A stretch of DNA of 64,000 nt from Silurus meridionalis (lineage: Eukaryota > Chordata > Actinopteri > Siluriformes > Siluridae): assembly GCF_014805685.1 (NCBI RefSeq), contig NC_060911.1, positions 12,460,712 through 12,524,711 of the forward strand. The letters run 5' to 3'. Under the pieces are notes generated by a model. It was not told the DNA's origin. It worked only from the letters and a program-made list of their open reading frames with translations, and made no database searches. The position numbers and the translations under genes are program-made. Numbering within the stretch: position 1 is the stretch's first letter; the number at the start of each line of letters is the position of its first letter. This document shows, piece after piece, positions 46,868 through 59,395 of the stretch.

Positions 46868-47245
46868 ACATGGACAGAATTGTTGGTACCCTTCTAATAA
46901 TGAATGAAAAGCCCACACAATGGGCACTGTAATAACTTGAAACTGACAAAAGTAATAATAAAAATAAAAAAACCTAATGAAATTGCCCTTGACAAAAAAG
47001 ATGGTTCCCTTAACTTAATATTTAGTTGCACAAGCTTTTGAGGTGATCACTGCAATCAAGCAATTTCTGTAACTTACAATGAGACTTCTGCACCTGTAGA
47101 CAGGTATTTTGGGTCACACCACATGAGCAAACTGATCCAGCACTCTCAGGTTTGAAGGATACCTTCTCAAGACTGAAGTTTTCAGCTCTTTCCACAGATG
47201 TTCGATAGGATTTAGATCAGGAGTAATAAAAGGCCACTTTAGAAG
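46868..47245 (-). mobile_element. Tc1-type relic, left terminus and transposase 3' part
   Basis: Terminus 'ggacagaattgttggtaccc'. Further in, 'cacagatgttcgataggatt' and 'tagatcagg' invert the coding region for the [12 protein letters not shown] motif. No right terminus. Confidence 0.65.
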
Positions 47246-47282
47246 AGAGCAATGTTTTGTTCTTTGTCCTCAAAGTTGAAGT

Positions 47283-47345
47283 GTTAAAAGCAGTTAAAAT
47301 GGGCAAGTGTAAAGAATTGTTTGACAAATCGTGATGTCTAGACTG
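47283..47345 (+). mobile_element. Short Tc1-like N-terminal fragment
   Basis: 'aaaatgggcaagtgtaaaga' then 'gacaaatcgtgatgtctaga' parallels 58876-58932 and codes for an MGKCK start, as in a widespread fish Tc1-like family. Confidence 0.5.
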
Positions 47346-47529
47346 TGTCTTTTCAAGAGAAATTGTACATGTACTGTACTCAGTAGTTTACTGTACTGTA
47401 AACTCAACAGAAACTGTGTATTACTTGTCATAAATGTTTTATTTACTACTTTAACTGAATGATACAATAATAAAATAGCTTTCCAAATATTATGTAATTT
47501 ATTAGTACAAACTCTGTTTTGAAATTTTA

Positions 47530-47656
47530 CTTCGAACTTTCGAGCCACTCGCGGCTTCTCGCGAACTATCGGAGTTTTCGCAAGTTATTCTTAGTCCGGT
47601 TCCAAATGAAAAGTCGCGAACTACCGAGGTCGCGAGTATCGAGGTTCCACTGTATA
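47530..47656. repeat. Terminal fragment of a pogo/Tigger-like element
   Basis: Ends 'gtcgcgagtatcgaggttcc' + 'actgtatata'. Inverted, this reads as a CAGTGGAACCTCGATA-type terminus, which I associate with pogo-group elements. CpG-rich compared with its surroundings. Confidence 0.45.
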
Positions 47657-47769
47657 TATACACAGTGTGTGTGTGGTGATAGTAAATGATAATTGTCTGC
47701 ATTTTCTCAAATGTAATTTTAATGCAATAAACTACAGCTAGTGGTCTGTATTTTGTAGTCTCACAAACA

Positions 47770-48390
47770 TTCAAAAAGTCTCTTTCCTGTAAAACAAATC
47801 AATGTACTTTCTTTATCTTGAATATGCTGAACCAAGGTGGATAGAGACATGAATAAAATCTGGCTTTTTTCATTCTCATCTGTCTTTACTTCTGTGCGTG
47901 TGTGTGGGGCTGCACACAGGGGAAGGGGATGCACTGGGACAAAGAGGGGTTTCTTGGTGGCAGCCGCCTTGAGTAATGGTGGCTGCCACCCAGGACCCCA
48001 AGCAGTTAATTAGAGCAATAGAGGCTACACGTGCAGTGACGACAGAGATTATGTGCTAAATCTCAGGCATAATGAAGAATCTTGGGACACAGGAGCTGGC
48101 TTTGCAAAAAAAAAAAAAAATGTCCTGGAAGAATCCCACAATTACCTTCTTCCCCCACCGGCTTTCTCTATACGGCTGTGGAGATGTGAAGAGTTTTAAA
48201 GATCCACCTGTAAAGATTCAATGCAGAATTTGTGTATAGTATAGAGATGATTAAAGAGACACAAACATATCATACATAATTTATAGATATTTTGAAATGT
48301 TTAGACAGGAAGTAATGATCGTTAATGATTTTGCTTTTAAAAATGTTATAGGAATTCATGGCATGTGTGCTTTTTTCTTTTATTAAGGAT
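47770..48390 (+). other. eys: Repeat-poor intron segment upstream of exon G
   Basis: Lacks recognisable transposons. It contains a 13-bp inverted repeat (47956-47968 and 47978-47990, one mismatch, 9-base loop) within locally GC-rich sequence 47900-48070. Confidence 0.5.
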
Positions 48391-48509
<119 letters not shown>

Positions 48510-48686
48510 GAAAAAAGTGCTTTATTTTTAACCAAGCTCTGACCACAGATGTTTTTCTGCCCCGAGAGTAAATCATGAAGTTGACCTGATTTCATTGCTT
48601 TTTTGCTCGGAAGTCATTTATCCGACCCTTGTGACAATGGAATTGTCTGGTTCTCTTTCTCTTTTTGTTTTGTTTTTGTTCTGCAG

Positions 48687-48808
48687 TTGTGGATGGGTAT
48701 TACTGCCTTTGTAACCCCGGTTACGCTGGAGTGAGGTGTGAGCAGGACATCGACGACTGCCTTGGCAACGCATGCGAGAACAACTCGACTTGTGTCGACT
48801 TCCATCTG
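48687..48808 (+). CDS. eys: eys exon G: end of one EGF repeat and start of another
   Basis: 122 nt, acceptor tttttgttctgcag, donor gtgagt, phase 1 at the 5' end and phase 0 at the 3' end, 40 full codons. Reads [41 protein letters not shown]. Human EYS has VVDGFSCLCNPGYVG followed by CEQDIDDC and, a little later, NSTC (from memory), the strongest gene match in the window. ENNSTC also carries N-glycosylation sequons and the C2-x4-T-C3 O-fucose pattern. The unfinished domain (HL|SYQC in human) continues in an exon beyond the window. Confidence 0.95.
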
Positions 48809-50039
48809 GTGAGTTTCGCTGCAAATACTTAAATCCTGGTGTACCTCAGGAAATTAAACGCGCTGCGTCCTGTTATTGCAAATAACCTTTGACGTGACTT
48901 GAGACTCCAATATGAAGTCGAACTTCAGTTTTGTTTGGCTGAAGGATTTACTGCAATGGGTTTGTCATGGCAGTTGAGAAATGAATGATGATGAGATAGA
49001 ACAGCATTATCAGTTGCGTGATGAACCTCAGGAATATTGCAGCCGTGTAAATAATAATATATAAATACAGGTTGAAGTTTCAAAAATACCGTGTGATCTT
49101 AGTAACTCGTGTTCAAGGGGGTGGTGTGAGTCTTCCATAACTTGCTGAGCTTCTTGGATTTCACATTTCATGAACCAATGGGTGACATTATATTCCCATT
49201 GTAGGTTCAGACTCTTGTTCTTGACTGACAGAAGGGGCATCTAGTCGCTTTAATGTGCGACATGATTATGTTGCTTTCTGAGACGTCCTGTCTTCCCCGG
49301 CCTTTCTCATCAGTACACATTTCTGGCAGCGGGAACTGCTAATAACTGGGTAGTTTTTAATGAATGAATTAATCATTGCTTTTATTTTAATAAATCGTTA
49401 TTAGTTGATTGGTCAAATGCTAACAATAACATTAGCATTAATTTATTAAATGTATTTGTTTAGGCTTACATTAAGACTTTTCATTTCTACACTGAGACTT
49501 TGCACTTTAAGTCAAACTAGCTTTACGAAAACTAAGATAAAAGTGGAACAATTTGAAAACGCTGCTTTTCGTGCTGCAAAGTGACGACTTTTACACCGAC
49601 AGTTCAAAAACACGAAAAGTCAATATATACGTCCGGCGGAAATAACGCAGTTCGAAGCATCTTCCGCTTCGTTCATGCAGAGAAGAGGAACGTAAGCGTT
49701 TATTTGGACGTTTTAGTGTGGATGAGCTTTTGGGAAACTATAGAAAACTATAGTTTTTAACCAAAAACGCCATTTTCAAATTTAGCCAAATTAGTGTAAT
49801 GTAGTCTTGATTAGTTAATGTGTTTGTTTCCACAATTCTGTCAAGACTCGACTTTATTGTGTTAAAGTCCAAGCATATCAGCTATACTTATACTAACTTG
49901 GATCGCATTTCTTTCAATTCATTTTCTTTATTCGCATTTCCGCAATTAATTTCTTACAATTAAATGTTATTTATATTGCACTTTTAACAGCCAGTTATTA
50001 ATAGAAGACGAAAAATAAATAAATGTACTACTTATAAAT

Positions 50040-50710
50040 CAGTCAAAACAATAGCAAGGAAAAATTCCCTGAGATGGTTTGAGGAAGAAACCTTGAGAGG
50101 AACCATTATAGTTTTAATTATTGTTGAATATCAGCTGACCACTAATGGACCTGCAAAATTGTTCATCGTAGCAGACTGTTTACATTAATCACAGTCCACC
50201 GATCCTAAAGGTTCTTGAGTGTAGCCCCAACAGGAACTAGAGTTAGGGTTATGGCCTATTCCCATTCTGATGTTTGATGCGAGTGTTAACTAAAGCTCTT
50301 GACCAGTATCTGCATGAGTGCATCAAGATCAACAAGATCTATGAAGTTACTAAGCAACTTACGAACTTTGAGGATAAATTTGGACCATAATTATCAAGTC
50401 TTCTATAACGGCTCGGGACCACAGGTTGGCTTTAATCATCTGTCACTGTAGACAATGATGGACCTCTAATGAATGGATGTTCGGTGTTGAGGATGGGGAC
50501 GGGTTCCCTTTTGAGTCTGGTTCTTTTCAAGGTTTCTTCCTCATGCCAACTCAGAGTTTTTTTCTTCGCACAATCACCACTGGCTCACTAATTAGGGACA
50601 AGCTTACAATTATAAGGAACAAACTTATACATTCTGTTATAACTGCTTTATCTGTGTAAAGCAGCTTTGAGACAATGTCCATTGTTAAAAGCAATATACA
50701 ATTAAAAATT
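50040..50710. repeat. Dispersed teleost repeats, adjoining copies
   Basis: 'aaaccttgagaggaaccatt', 'gaatggatgttcggtgttga' and 'gagacaatgtccattgttaa' all belong to the family at 850-1190. A piece shared with 61610-61930 ('tctgatgtttgatgcgagtg', 'agctcttgaccagtatctgc') lies at 50262-50325. Confidence 0.65.
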
Positions 50711-51367
50711 AATTAACATTGTGTTTTCCACATTTCCATTTTCCAGGTTCTGTTTATGCATTTGTGCATTGTTTGTCCTCTGCATTGCTGTTTCTTTGTG
50801 CAAACTAAATGTACAGTAAATGAATTTGTCCTGTCCTGACGTTTCATTGTCTTCCTTCTGACCTGTTTCTCATCTTCAGTGCCCTCATCCGTCCTGATAT
50901 ACTTTCAGTCCTCGCTTTCTATTTTCAGAGGGTACACTCCCTCCTCCTTTGCCACAGCTTTGTTTGCTTGTCTTTGTTGCTCTTCTGCTCTCATTCGTAT
51001 AAGGCAAACCTCCTCCATACAACGTGTTAAGACTCGATCTTTAGCATTGGAGTATAAGAGGAAACCAGCCTCTACCCCCCCGCCCCCCTCCACCGACGTT
51101 TTCGTTAGCTTAAGTCGTCTCTTCTCCAAGGTAAATACACTGAATACAACTTTATATTTTTACATACTCTTTTTATTATGTTTTTATACAAGATTTGTTA
51201 TTTAGAAATGTATTTTCCTAATTTAATATCATATCAATAAACTCAATAATAAAAACAGGGCGAAAACATATATAGCGACAAAAAGATCAGCTATTTCAGA
51301 ATTAAGTACGAATGAATACACAGCTCTTAGGATTTACCATATGCCCAGTAATTCAGCACAGGCCAGC

Positions 51368-51955
51368 TGGTATCAAAAAGTTTCAAGCCACGCTCTGTTT
51401 ACAAGAAAGTGCTTAATTTATCTATGTTTACGCACTATCACCTTCAAAATATTCTCCTTGCACAGCAATACTGTGCAACTGTGCATTCCTGCCTGGCACT
51501 TCTGTAATGTGTCCTAATAGTCTCCTGCGATTCACACTGGATCTCCGCAACGGTGTCAAAAAACGGTGACCTTTAATCCGGACCTTCATCTTCGGATAAA
51601 GACTGAAGTCTGCATGAGCGAAATCTGTTGAGCAGGGCGGGTGCAGAAGTGAGATCACGTGGCTTGTTTTCGCCGACAATCATCGTGCGCAAGTTGCCGA
51701 ACGGTTTAGACATTTTCGAAGGTTGAGCTCATTGAATATCTTCTTAATCTCTCGTCCTATCTTCCAGCGATGTTCTTGCACGACTCGTTGCACGTCAAAC
51801 AAGTGTCATGTCAAACGTCTCTGTGGCAGATTTGCAGTTTTACACAGAATTTCACAATTGCTCTTCGTTTTTTGTGATGAAATCGCAGATGTGGTAACGT
51901 CAGAATAGCACCAGTAGCACAGTTAGTCTCGAAACATTTTGATGATCTCCTGATA
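51368..51955 (-). mobile_element. Mariner relic, copy 5, antisense, both ends present
   Basis: Left 'gtatcaaaaagtttcaagcc' and right 'ctcgaaacattttgatgatc' are mariner termini. The inverted coding 3' region includes 'ggtgtcaaaaaacggtgacc' and 'tcttcggataaagactgaag'. About 590 bases, a deletion derivative. Confidence 0.8.
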
Positions 51956-52229
51956 TTTGGACGAATGTCTTTTAACAAATGTAATAAATACCTATAATCA
52001 GTGTGAGGCAATTAACAGTGCACTTATTCTAGTTTGCCTGCTCGGTGTCTAAAAGAGTAATGTAACTGTTTTTAGAGAGATAAATAAAATGTGGCACAGA
52101 TTCCACATAATGAAAAGAGACCAAAGAGTGTTAAGCTTTATAAATCAGGAGAGAGCAGAGCTGTAAAAATGTCCATCCACTTTTGGAGCAAATGGTTTAG
52201 AAGTCTCTAATAAAACCACCTGAACGAGA

Positions 52230-52890
52230 ACGTAAATGCATTTTGTCCCAGAAAGGCTAGAAAGGCTCTTTTGGCTAGAAAATGGTAAAGTAAAAAAAAA
52301 AAAAAATCCTAAAAAAAAGTCAAAAAAATATGATGTTACAGTGCTAGTGCATGCTTTTGTTATATCTAGATTAGACTACTGTAATGTTTTACTGTCTGGG
52401 TGTTCAAGTAAGTACAAAAATTAGCTTCAGTTAGTCCAGAATGCAGCAGCAAGATTAGCAAGATCCTCACTAGATCTAGAAAATATGACCACCCGTTTTA
52501 TTTAGTCTACATCTGAAGCTTTGTTTTTTTTTTTTTTTTTTTTTACCAGTTAAATCTCACATTGATTACAAAATACTACTCACATATAAAACACTGATTG
52601 GTCTCGCACATTAGCATTTGCAAACTTTTGTTCTATTATGATCCCCCACACCTACTTCGATCAAAAGGTGCAGGCTATTTGTTGGTACCTAAAATAACAA
52701 AGACTACAGCAGCAGGCAGAGTTTTTTTCCTACAAATGCCGACAAACCGTTCAGAAATCACAGAAGAAATTTGTTTGCGGGGTTCTGCTCGGATTGTAGA
52801 ACCTAGAGGAGCGATTTATTATATGGTCAAACTTGGCAAAAATCAGGGCTTAGCTTAATCATTAGCTCTCAAATATGTTCTAATAGATAT
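52230..52890 (+). mobile_element. Decayed L2-like LINE 3' part
   Basis: Frame fragments VHAFVISRLDYCNVLLSG near 52350-52400 and LVQNAAARLARSS near 52430-52470 are the hallmark C-terminal RT words of L2-like LINEs; later scraps fit the following region. Frameshifted, with a long T run in the middle. Confidence 0.8.
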
Positions 52891-53608
52891 TGTTGAGTTT
52901 GGTTTTTTTTCTCCGAAGGAGCCGCAAAATGGAATCATGGTGCGAAGAGATTTGAAAGAAAACTCCTACTATCCTAGATCGATTTCCTAGTATTTTTTCA
53001 AGACAATACTGGCTTAGGCCTTGGTTTTTCAGCAGAAAAGTGAGTTAAAAACAAACATCCAAAACCAGAAACGTCACTCAAAATCTCTCTCATAACAATC
53101 TCCCCCCCCAATTTTTGTAAATTGAATTTAATCCTTTTTTTTGTGATGATATGCACATTGTAGCAAACTACCCTTTTTTTTTATCATCAACCCCATTTAA
53201 CCATAATATTAAACCTTTTACCAAGGATTTTAATAATTGTGGAGCTTAACATGTATACTTAGAAGCATTCTAAAAATGATTCTGAGGTATTGGATTTTTC
53301 TTAAGAACTCTGATTAAAGGATTAATATAAACAGGTAAAACTTAGTACAAGTTTCTGGGGGAAAAAAAACATTCACATATAATTTGTGCTTAAAATTGGA
53401 TCAGACTTGTTTGTCAGCACTGCAAAAATGATATCAGAGCATGTAAAAAAAGAACCTTATTTTATTATCTTATTCTGTGGGCAGATAATTTTGCTTACTT
53501 GAAGCATTTCAGCTGCTGAAAGAACAGAAGCGAATTAGAAGTTTTAAATGTCCAGAAATAGGGTGGTGTATATGTGTATGTTTTTATGTGTGTATGTGTG
53601 TGTGTGTA

Positions 53609-53622
<14 letters not shown>

Positions 53623-53674
<52 letters not shown>
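53623..53674. repeat. (TA)n array left of a MITE
   Basis: Ends exactly at the MITE terminus 'cagtacagacc'. Confidence 0.95.
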
Positions 53675-53677
<3 letters not shown>

Positions 53678-54049
53678 TACAGACCAAAAGTTTGGACACA
53701 CCTTCTCATTCAAAGAATTTTCTTTATTTTCATGACTATGAAAATTGTAGAGTCACCCTGAAGGCATCAAAACTAAAAAAGTGAACTGAAAATATGTCAT
53801 ATTGTAGGTTCTTCAAAGTAGGCATAAAGAGAATGCCAAGAGTGTGCAAAGCAGTAATCTAAGCAAAAGGTGGCTACTTTGAAGAACCTACAATATGACA
53901 TATTTCAGTTCACTTTTTTGTTATGTATATAATTCCACATGTGTTAATTCATAGTTTTGATGCCTTCAGTGTGAATCTACAATTTTCATAGTCATGAAAA
54001 TAAAGAGAACTCTTTCAATGAGAAGGTGTGTCCAAACTTTTGGTCTGTA

Positions 54050-54052
<3 letters not shown>
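53675..54052. mobile_element. Fold-back Tc1-type MITE, complete
   Basis: Perfect outer termini 'cagtacagaccaaaagtttg' and 'caaacttttggtctgtactg', with long inverted arms meeting near 'gcaaagcagtaatctaagca'. 378 bases, no coding sequence, (TA)n on both sides. Confidence 0.9.

Positions 54053-54120
<68 letters not shown>
54053..54120. repeat. (TA)n array right of the MITE
   Basis: Starts at the base after the MITE's final g. Confidence 0.95.
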
Positions 54121-54125
<5 letters not shown>

Positions 54126-55197
54126 TTTTTTAATTATTATTTTGTAGATACTGTAGATTTGACTAGGCAATTCCTGTTTTTTTTTTTTTTTTTTTTTTAT
54201 TACCGTGCTCATGATGAAGCCGAAAGAATATTCGACATGACAGAACGACAGAATGTCCCGTCACAAGACCATTAGCAATGGCAAATTTGGAAACGTCCAA
54301 CACGTCATTCTCAGTTGGAAGCATCAGAAGCAGTAGAATTAAATATTGAACCTGAAGAACGCATGTAACAAAGTTAATAAGGCTGCAAGTAATGGAGGAA
54401 CATCAGCAGACACTTTTATGGCCAGCGATATGGATTTAGAAAAGCCCGAGCACATTAATAGGCACTCTATATGCTGAATGGTTGGATCATTGCGCGAGTG
54501 GTTTTAGAGGTTGTTACAACCCCACAGGCATGAAATCACGGACTATAAAACGGCCTCACCAGCATGTAATTGAGCACTTGAATGGTTCACGTTTCTGTGG
54601 CTATTATGACTGCGTGCTGACTGGCAGGGCTGTGTTTTAAAAAAAAATAAAATAAAAAAATAAATAAAGAAGAAAATAAGAAAAATGGGAGGGGAAAGCA
54701 CTTATATTAAACAGCACCTGACTGAGATTACTTTGTATTTAGTCAATGAATGTGATCAGCTTTCAGGTTTTTGTGTTTGGCGAAGTGCACTTGGTCACGC
54801 CACTCGGTGCAGACGAGTAGTTTGGTTAATGAAGTTTGGGCATCTGCAGCAAGTGTTTTGTGTTTAACTTTATTGAGCAAGACTGAGATAAACAGCTGTA
54901 CTTTGCTGTGTTTAATGCTGTAGACAAAAGTTGTATGCGAGGTAAGATTGTTTTTCCTTGTTTGTTTAAACAAACAAAATTTATCATATGGCATTTTAAC
55001 TTATCAGTCGATTAAAAATTTTCATGAAGCTTCTATAAAGTCACAAACCTTCGCAAAAGATCTCTTACACGGTCCTTACGGAAGACAACGGATTAAAAAA
55101 AGTCAAATATTCATTCTTGTTTTGGGTGGAACTTTTAACAAATAAGCTTTACAGACATTCAGGATATACATTTTTAATTGATCAATATACCATACTT

Positions 55198-55424
55198 TTT
55201 TTGGCTTCTCCCATTAGGGGTCACCACAGCGGATCATCCGTATTCGTGATCCGCATGTTTGATTTGGCACATGTTTTTACGCTGGATGCCCTTCCTAACG
55301 CAACCCTCCCCATTTATCCGGGCTTTGTACCGGCACTAAGAGTGCGCTTGTGCAACCCTAATGGCTGTGAGAGCCCATGGCGGTGAGAGCGCCAAATCCT
55401 AACCACTAGACCACCAGGGAACCT
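55198..55424 (-). mobile_element. tRNA-Glu SINE, antisense, with head
   Basis: Inverted body as at 38588. At its right end 'aaccactagaccaccaggga' inverts the tRNA-Glu A-box region (tccctggtggtctagtggtt). The B-box region is altered. Confidence 0.87.
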
Positions 55425-55520
55425 GACCTAATAAATTTATCCCTGGTGAGGGTGAGAGAAAATTTTCAGACTTAAAAGGCAAAAGGGTGGCCCTGAATAG
55501 TGCGATTATAAATGATCTGT

Positions 55521-55883
55521 GAGGTGATATCAAAAGGTTTTGAAAATAAGTGCTAACTGGTGCTATTTTGATCTCGTGTGTTACCACGTCCATGATTTCA
55601 TCACGCAGAGCAAGTTAGAACATAGATCAAAACTCAAATTCTGGGCAAATCTGCAACAGAGACAAACCTTTGACATGCGCCGATGCTGCAACGAGTCGTT
55701 CGTCCCGAAGATGAAGATCCAGCTCAAAGGTCACAGTTTTGACACCAGATCCAGTGCAAAATAGCAGAAGGTGCTTAAAAAAAAAGACACTTCGAAAAAA
55801 TTCACATTCCAGAAGTGGGAATGCTGGGATGTCAGAATTTCCCCCATCCAGAATTTCATCTCGAAACTTTTTGACACCACCTT
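55521..55883 (+). mobile_element. Mariner relic, copy 6, both ends present
   Basis: Left 'gaggtgatatcaaaaggttt' and right 'cgaaactttttgacaccacc' are inverted termini. At 363 bases it is the shortest derivative of the family here and may itself be a MITE. Confidence 0.82.
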
Positions 55884-56639
55884 GTATAATCTAGAATCAA
55901 TAGGTAATCTATAACTGGGTACTATATGGTCAAGAAGTGCAATTGTAAAACCAGAAAATTCATTATAGTTTAAACATGAAGCCTGTTAAGATATGTCCAT
56001 TGCGTGCGGCATTTGCAGTCCTGAAACTGTCATAGCAATTGCCCTAAATCTAAAGTCCTAAATCTACAATAACCTCATGTTAGTTCATTGGCAGGCCAAT
56101 CTCAGCAGCAGAAGTAGGGCAGCAGGATGAATTGTATGTGTAGCCAGCATAGAGAAAGAGCAAGGCAGAAAGGCAGTGGGAGAAAAACACAGGTCATTAG
56201 GTATGGTTAATGTCACATTATAGTTTAGGTCAATGGACATTGCATGCAGAGTGCAGACAGGCTCAAACAAGAATAGATAAGACAGAAATTTTGAAAGGGA
56301 GAGCTAGAAGGTAACAGTGATATAAGGGGAGCTCTGGGGCATTAAGCTGCCACCCACTCTATTATCAACAAACCTGAGTAAACACGTGGGGGTGACAGCA
56401 TCCAAACATCTCAGTTAACTAAAACACTATCATGCCCATAAACGCTCCTAGATCCTTTCATTCACCTAAGAAAACTCTCCACAAAAGGATTGGCCACATA
56501 AATAAGATATCAGCATAGAGTTAAACACTTGAATTGTCTCCCAACCACTATTAGAACGGCTGTTCAATAACTGTGGGGCTTTGCAAAGAGTAAGATCTGC
56601 TTCTGGCTAATGCTGGATTATTTTTTTTATAGTCCTCTG

Positions 56640-57130
56640 CAATTGTTTCTTGTCAGACTGCACGGAAACATGATCCCCATGTGACACTGTAGGATTTCAG
56701 TTGTCATAATGTCAGATGAGAAAAAGACTCGTCCAAAGTGTTACGTCATCAACCCGTGACACGTTCAGACTCGCGTTCTCTCAATAATGGCGGCTAGCAG
56801 CAAACAAGCTGTAGTGTAAATTTGTTCGACATGCCTCGATTTTACTGTACAAACACTTGTTTTTCCTCCATCACTTATTACGTTTCTCTTCTTGCTGGAG
56901 TGTCCACCTGACTCGTTTGCACATTTTCCCTGAGGTGGTTTGAAGTTGTCGCGCTAATCAAGTCACGTTCCAAAGTCTAAAATATTCTGACACTGCCAGA
57001 ATTTTAGTAGAGGGACAAGAATGATTGCAACGCCCATTAATCGGCTATTGTTGAACATATCAAACTAGCAAGACTACTGATTTTAGCCTAGGATTATAGG
57101 AATCATTTAGGATTCAAAAATTTGTCTTAA
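56640..57130. repeat. Interspersed repeat, left member of an inverted pair
   Basis: Words such as 'catttttccctgaggtggt'-like, 'gttgtcgcgctaat' and 'attctgacactgcca' recur inverted at 60520-61040 ('gacaacttcaaaccacctca', 'attagcgcgacaac', 'tgacagtgtcag'). 55884-56640 shows nothing I recognise. Confidence 0.7.
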
Positions 57131-57459
57131 ATGGCCAAATCATGGGCAGAATTGAACAACTGGTTTAAAGCGTTCACTATTCAAGGTACCAACAAATAGC
57201 CTGCACTTTTAATTGTAGTAATCAAGGCAGATCACTGAAGACAAAAATATCTTTCTTTTGCTGCGGTGCAACATTATTTATTTCGTGATTCTATATTTGG
57301 GACTAGCCGGAGCTTGGTTTTCACCTACTGGAACATCCAAACTAAAGGCAGGAAATGTATGAATTAGCTTTGTTCTTCATTGTTCATCGTTCTTTGTGCG
57401 GTAACGTCGTATTTCTTATCTTAGTTATATTTCAGGGCTAAAAGAAGCCTATCCTTGTA

Positions 57460-58200
57460 ATATTTTCTCCACATTAGCTTCACATAAAAGACAAGTCAAC
57501 AAGCAACCCAAGGTCTTTTACTGCTGCACATGAAACTGAAAAGCCATCTTGAGTGTTCTGTGTAATCAGAAAGCTTACTGCGTTCTTAATAAAAAGTGCT
57601 TCCGTCTTTTCAAAATTAGGTAGAAGGAAGTTAATAATAAGCATCCATTGTCTAAGGTCCTTTACACAATCCACGATGTTATTAAGCTGGTATCTCATCT
57701 GGCTTTGTTAAAACATGCATGTTGTTAATATTGCGGTGAAAGCTAATCCCATGGTTATGAATAATTACATTTGGAGGAAGCACATATAAAAAAAAAAAAA
57801 GCTAGTGAAAAAAAGTTTACCTTAAATAGTGTAAAGTGAAATAACCAACTGATGATAAGCCAAATAAGACCCAAGCTCAGACAGGGCTGTTTCCTTAACG
57901 CCACCATTTTATAATTTAGCAAAGACATTACATATTAGCTTCTTTGGCTTCTTGTAATTTCCCACTTTAGCTTTAAAAAAACTGCTGCTCACCTACAAAG
58001 TTAAAAAGAGCTAGCTCACATCAACCTCAACCACTGCTCTCACCATCTCATGGGTACCTAGGTGGTGGAATGAACTTAATGTCCGAGTCTTATTGGTCTT
58101 TAAACGGCGCCTAGCTGTTCTAGATGTTCTTAAATTAGCACTTCTCCTTAAAATAAAACCTTTACTTCTAACAGTTTTCTTTCCCAACAAAGTTTTGGAC
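57460..58200 (-). mobile_element. L2-like LINE RT fragments, antisense
   Basis: The - frame at 57698-57480 reads CVKDLRQWM, NFEKTEALFI and VKDLGLLVDLSF, matching the RT region after the catalytic motif in L2-like LINEs. Sequence to 58200 continues with broken frames of similar type. Confidence 0.7.
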
Positions 58201-58204
58201 TGAC

Positions 58205-58410
58205 GGTATTCATTTACATTCACTGCATTTGGCAGATGCCTTTATCCAGAGTGACTTAGTTTTATCTCACACACACAACTGAGCAGCTAAGGGGTTAAGG
58301 GCCTTGCTCAGGGGCCCAGAAGTGGCATCTTGGTGTGGCTGGGATTTAAACTCATGACCTTCCGATCCAAAGTCCAACGCCATAACTACTAAGCTCCCAC
58401 CTCTTATTCC
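58205..58410 (-). mobile_element. tRNA-derived SINE, antisense (family of 2561-2712)
   Basis: 'gcatttggcagatgccttta', 'gggccttgctcaggggccca', 'aactcatgaccttccgatcc' and 'aactactaagctcccacct' are the inverted tail, body, B box and A box. Confidence 0.8.
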
Positions 58411-58869
58411 TAGTGGGTGTCCTAATGAAATATTAATTGTTAAAACTAATCGTTATGTAACATTTTACGAATAATGGTGTCCGGCTACATGTACACAAAT
58501 CTGGATACATTTGAAAACTTTTTAAAAAAATTTACGAGCAAAACGTAACACACTCCAATCTGCGTCATTTCCGCCTGCCGTTTATTTACTTTCTGGCTTT
58601 GCGACAATGTCGAAAATGCGTTTTACTTTTTTAAAGCCTCCGTTTACACAGTCCACACTAAGACGCGAATATATGCAGTTTTCGAATTGTTTTCCACTTT
58701 GGAGAGCGTTTTCTAGTTTTCTAAAAGCTTCTTTTAGTTGACTGAAAACACGAACAAAAATATTGACCGGTGAAGTGAATAACACTGATTATCTCTTTAT
58801 CATGGCACCTGTTAGTGGGTGGGATATATTGGGTAACAAGTGAACATTTTGTCCTTAAATTACGTGTTA

Positions 58870-59395
58870 AAAGCAGGAAAAATGGGCAAGTGTAAGGATT
58901 TGAGTTAGTTTGACAAATTGTGACTTCTAGACCAGTGGTCCCCAACTCCCAGGCTGCGGACCGGCACCGGGGCGTGGGTCAATTGGTACCGTGCCGCACA
59001 AAAAGAATACATAACTTACATTATTTCCGTTTTATTAATGATCTGATTCTGAACGATGTTTTATTTTGGAAAATGACCGGATTCTCTCCTCCACATCTGT
59101 CTATGACTCACTCTTGATGCAGGTCATGATGCCTTGGTCACATGTCTTACCTCCATCCACTACCTTCTTAAAGGGGCTCCGGCCGCTAACACATAATACA
59201 TTACCGCTAAATTAAAACCGGCGACAGGGTCATGACAAGACCCATATGGTCCAACAGACGAGCTCCGGTAGCTCAAATTGCTGAAGAAGTTAATGCTGTT
59301 AATGCTCGAAGGGTCAGGACTGGTTTGGCAGCAAAAGGGTGACCAATACAATGTTAGGCAGGTGCTCATAATGTTATGCCTGATCGGTGTATATA
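58870..59395 (+). mobile_element. Tc1-like relic split by a hAT-type insertion
   Basis: Left part 58870-58932 ('aaaaatgggcaagtgtaagg'). Right part about 59216-59395, with 'ccggcgacagggtcatgaca', 'agctcaaattgctgaagaag' and terminus 'taatgttatgcctgatcggt'. Together they represent the N-terminal coding and 3' end of one fish Tc1-like family, with most of the gene missing. Confidence 0.6.
58933..59215 (+). mobile_element. hAT-type (Zaphod-like) terminal fragment nested in the Tc1 relic
   Basis: Begins 'cagtggtccccaactcccag' and continues 'gctgcggaccggcaccgg', close to the well-known hAT terminus 'cagtggtccccaacccccgg'. The right border is uncertain. Confidence 0.6.

Noticed and set aside
50879..51205. 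108-codon + frame after 'atcttcag'
   Set aside because: An acceptor-like sequence precedes it, but the phase does not follow exon G (phase 0 gives no EGF pattern) and there is no domain similarity.
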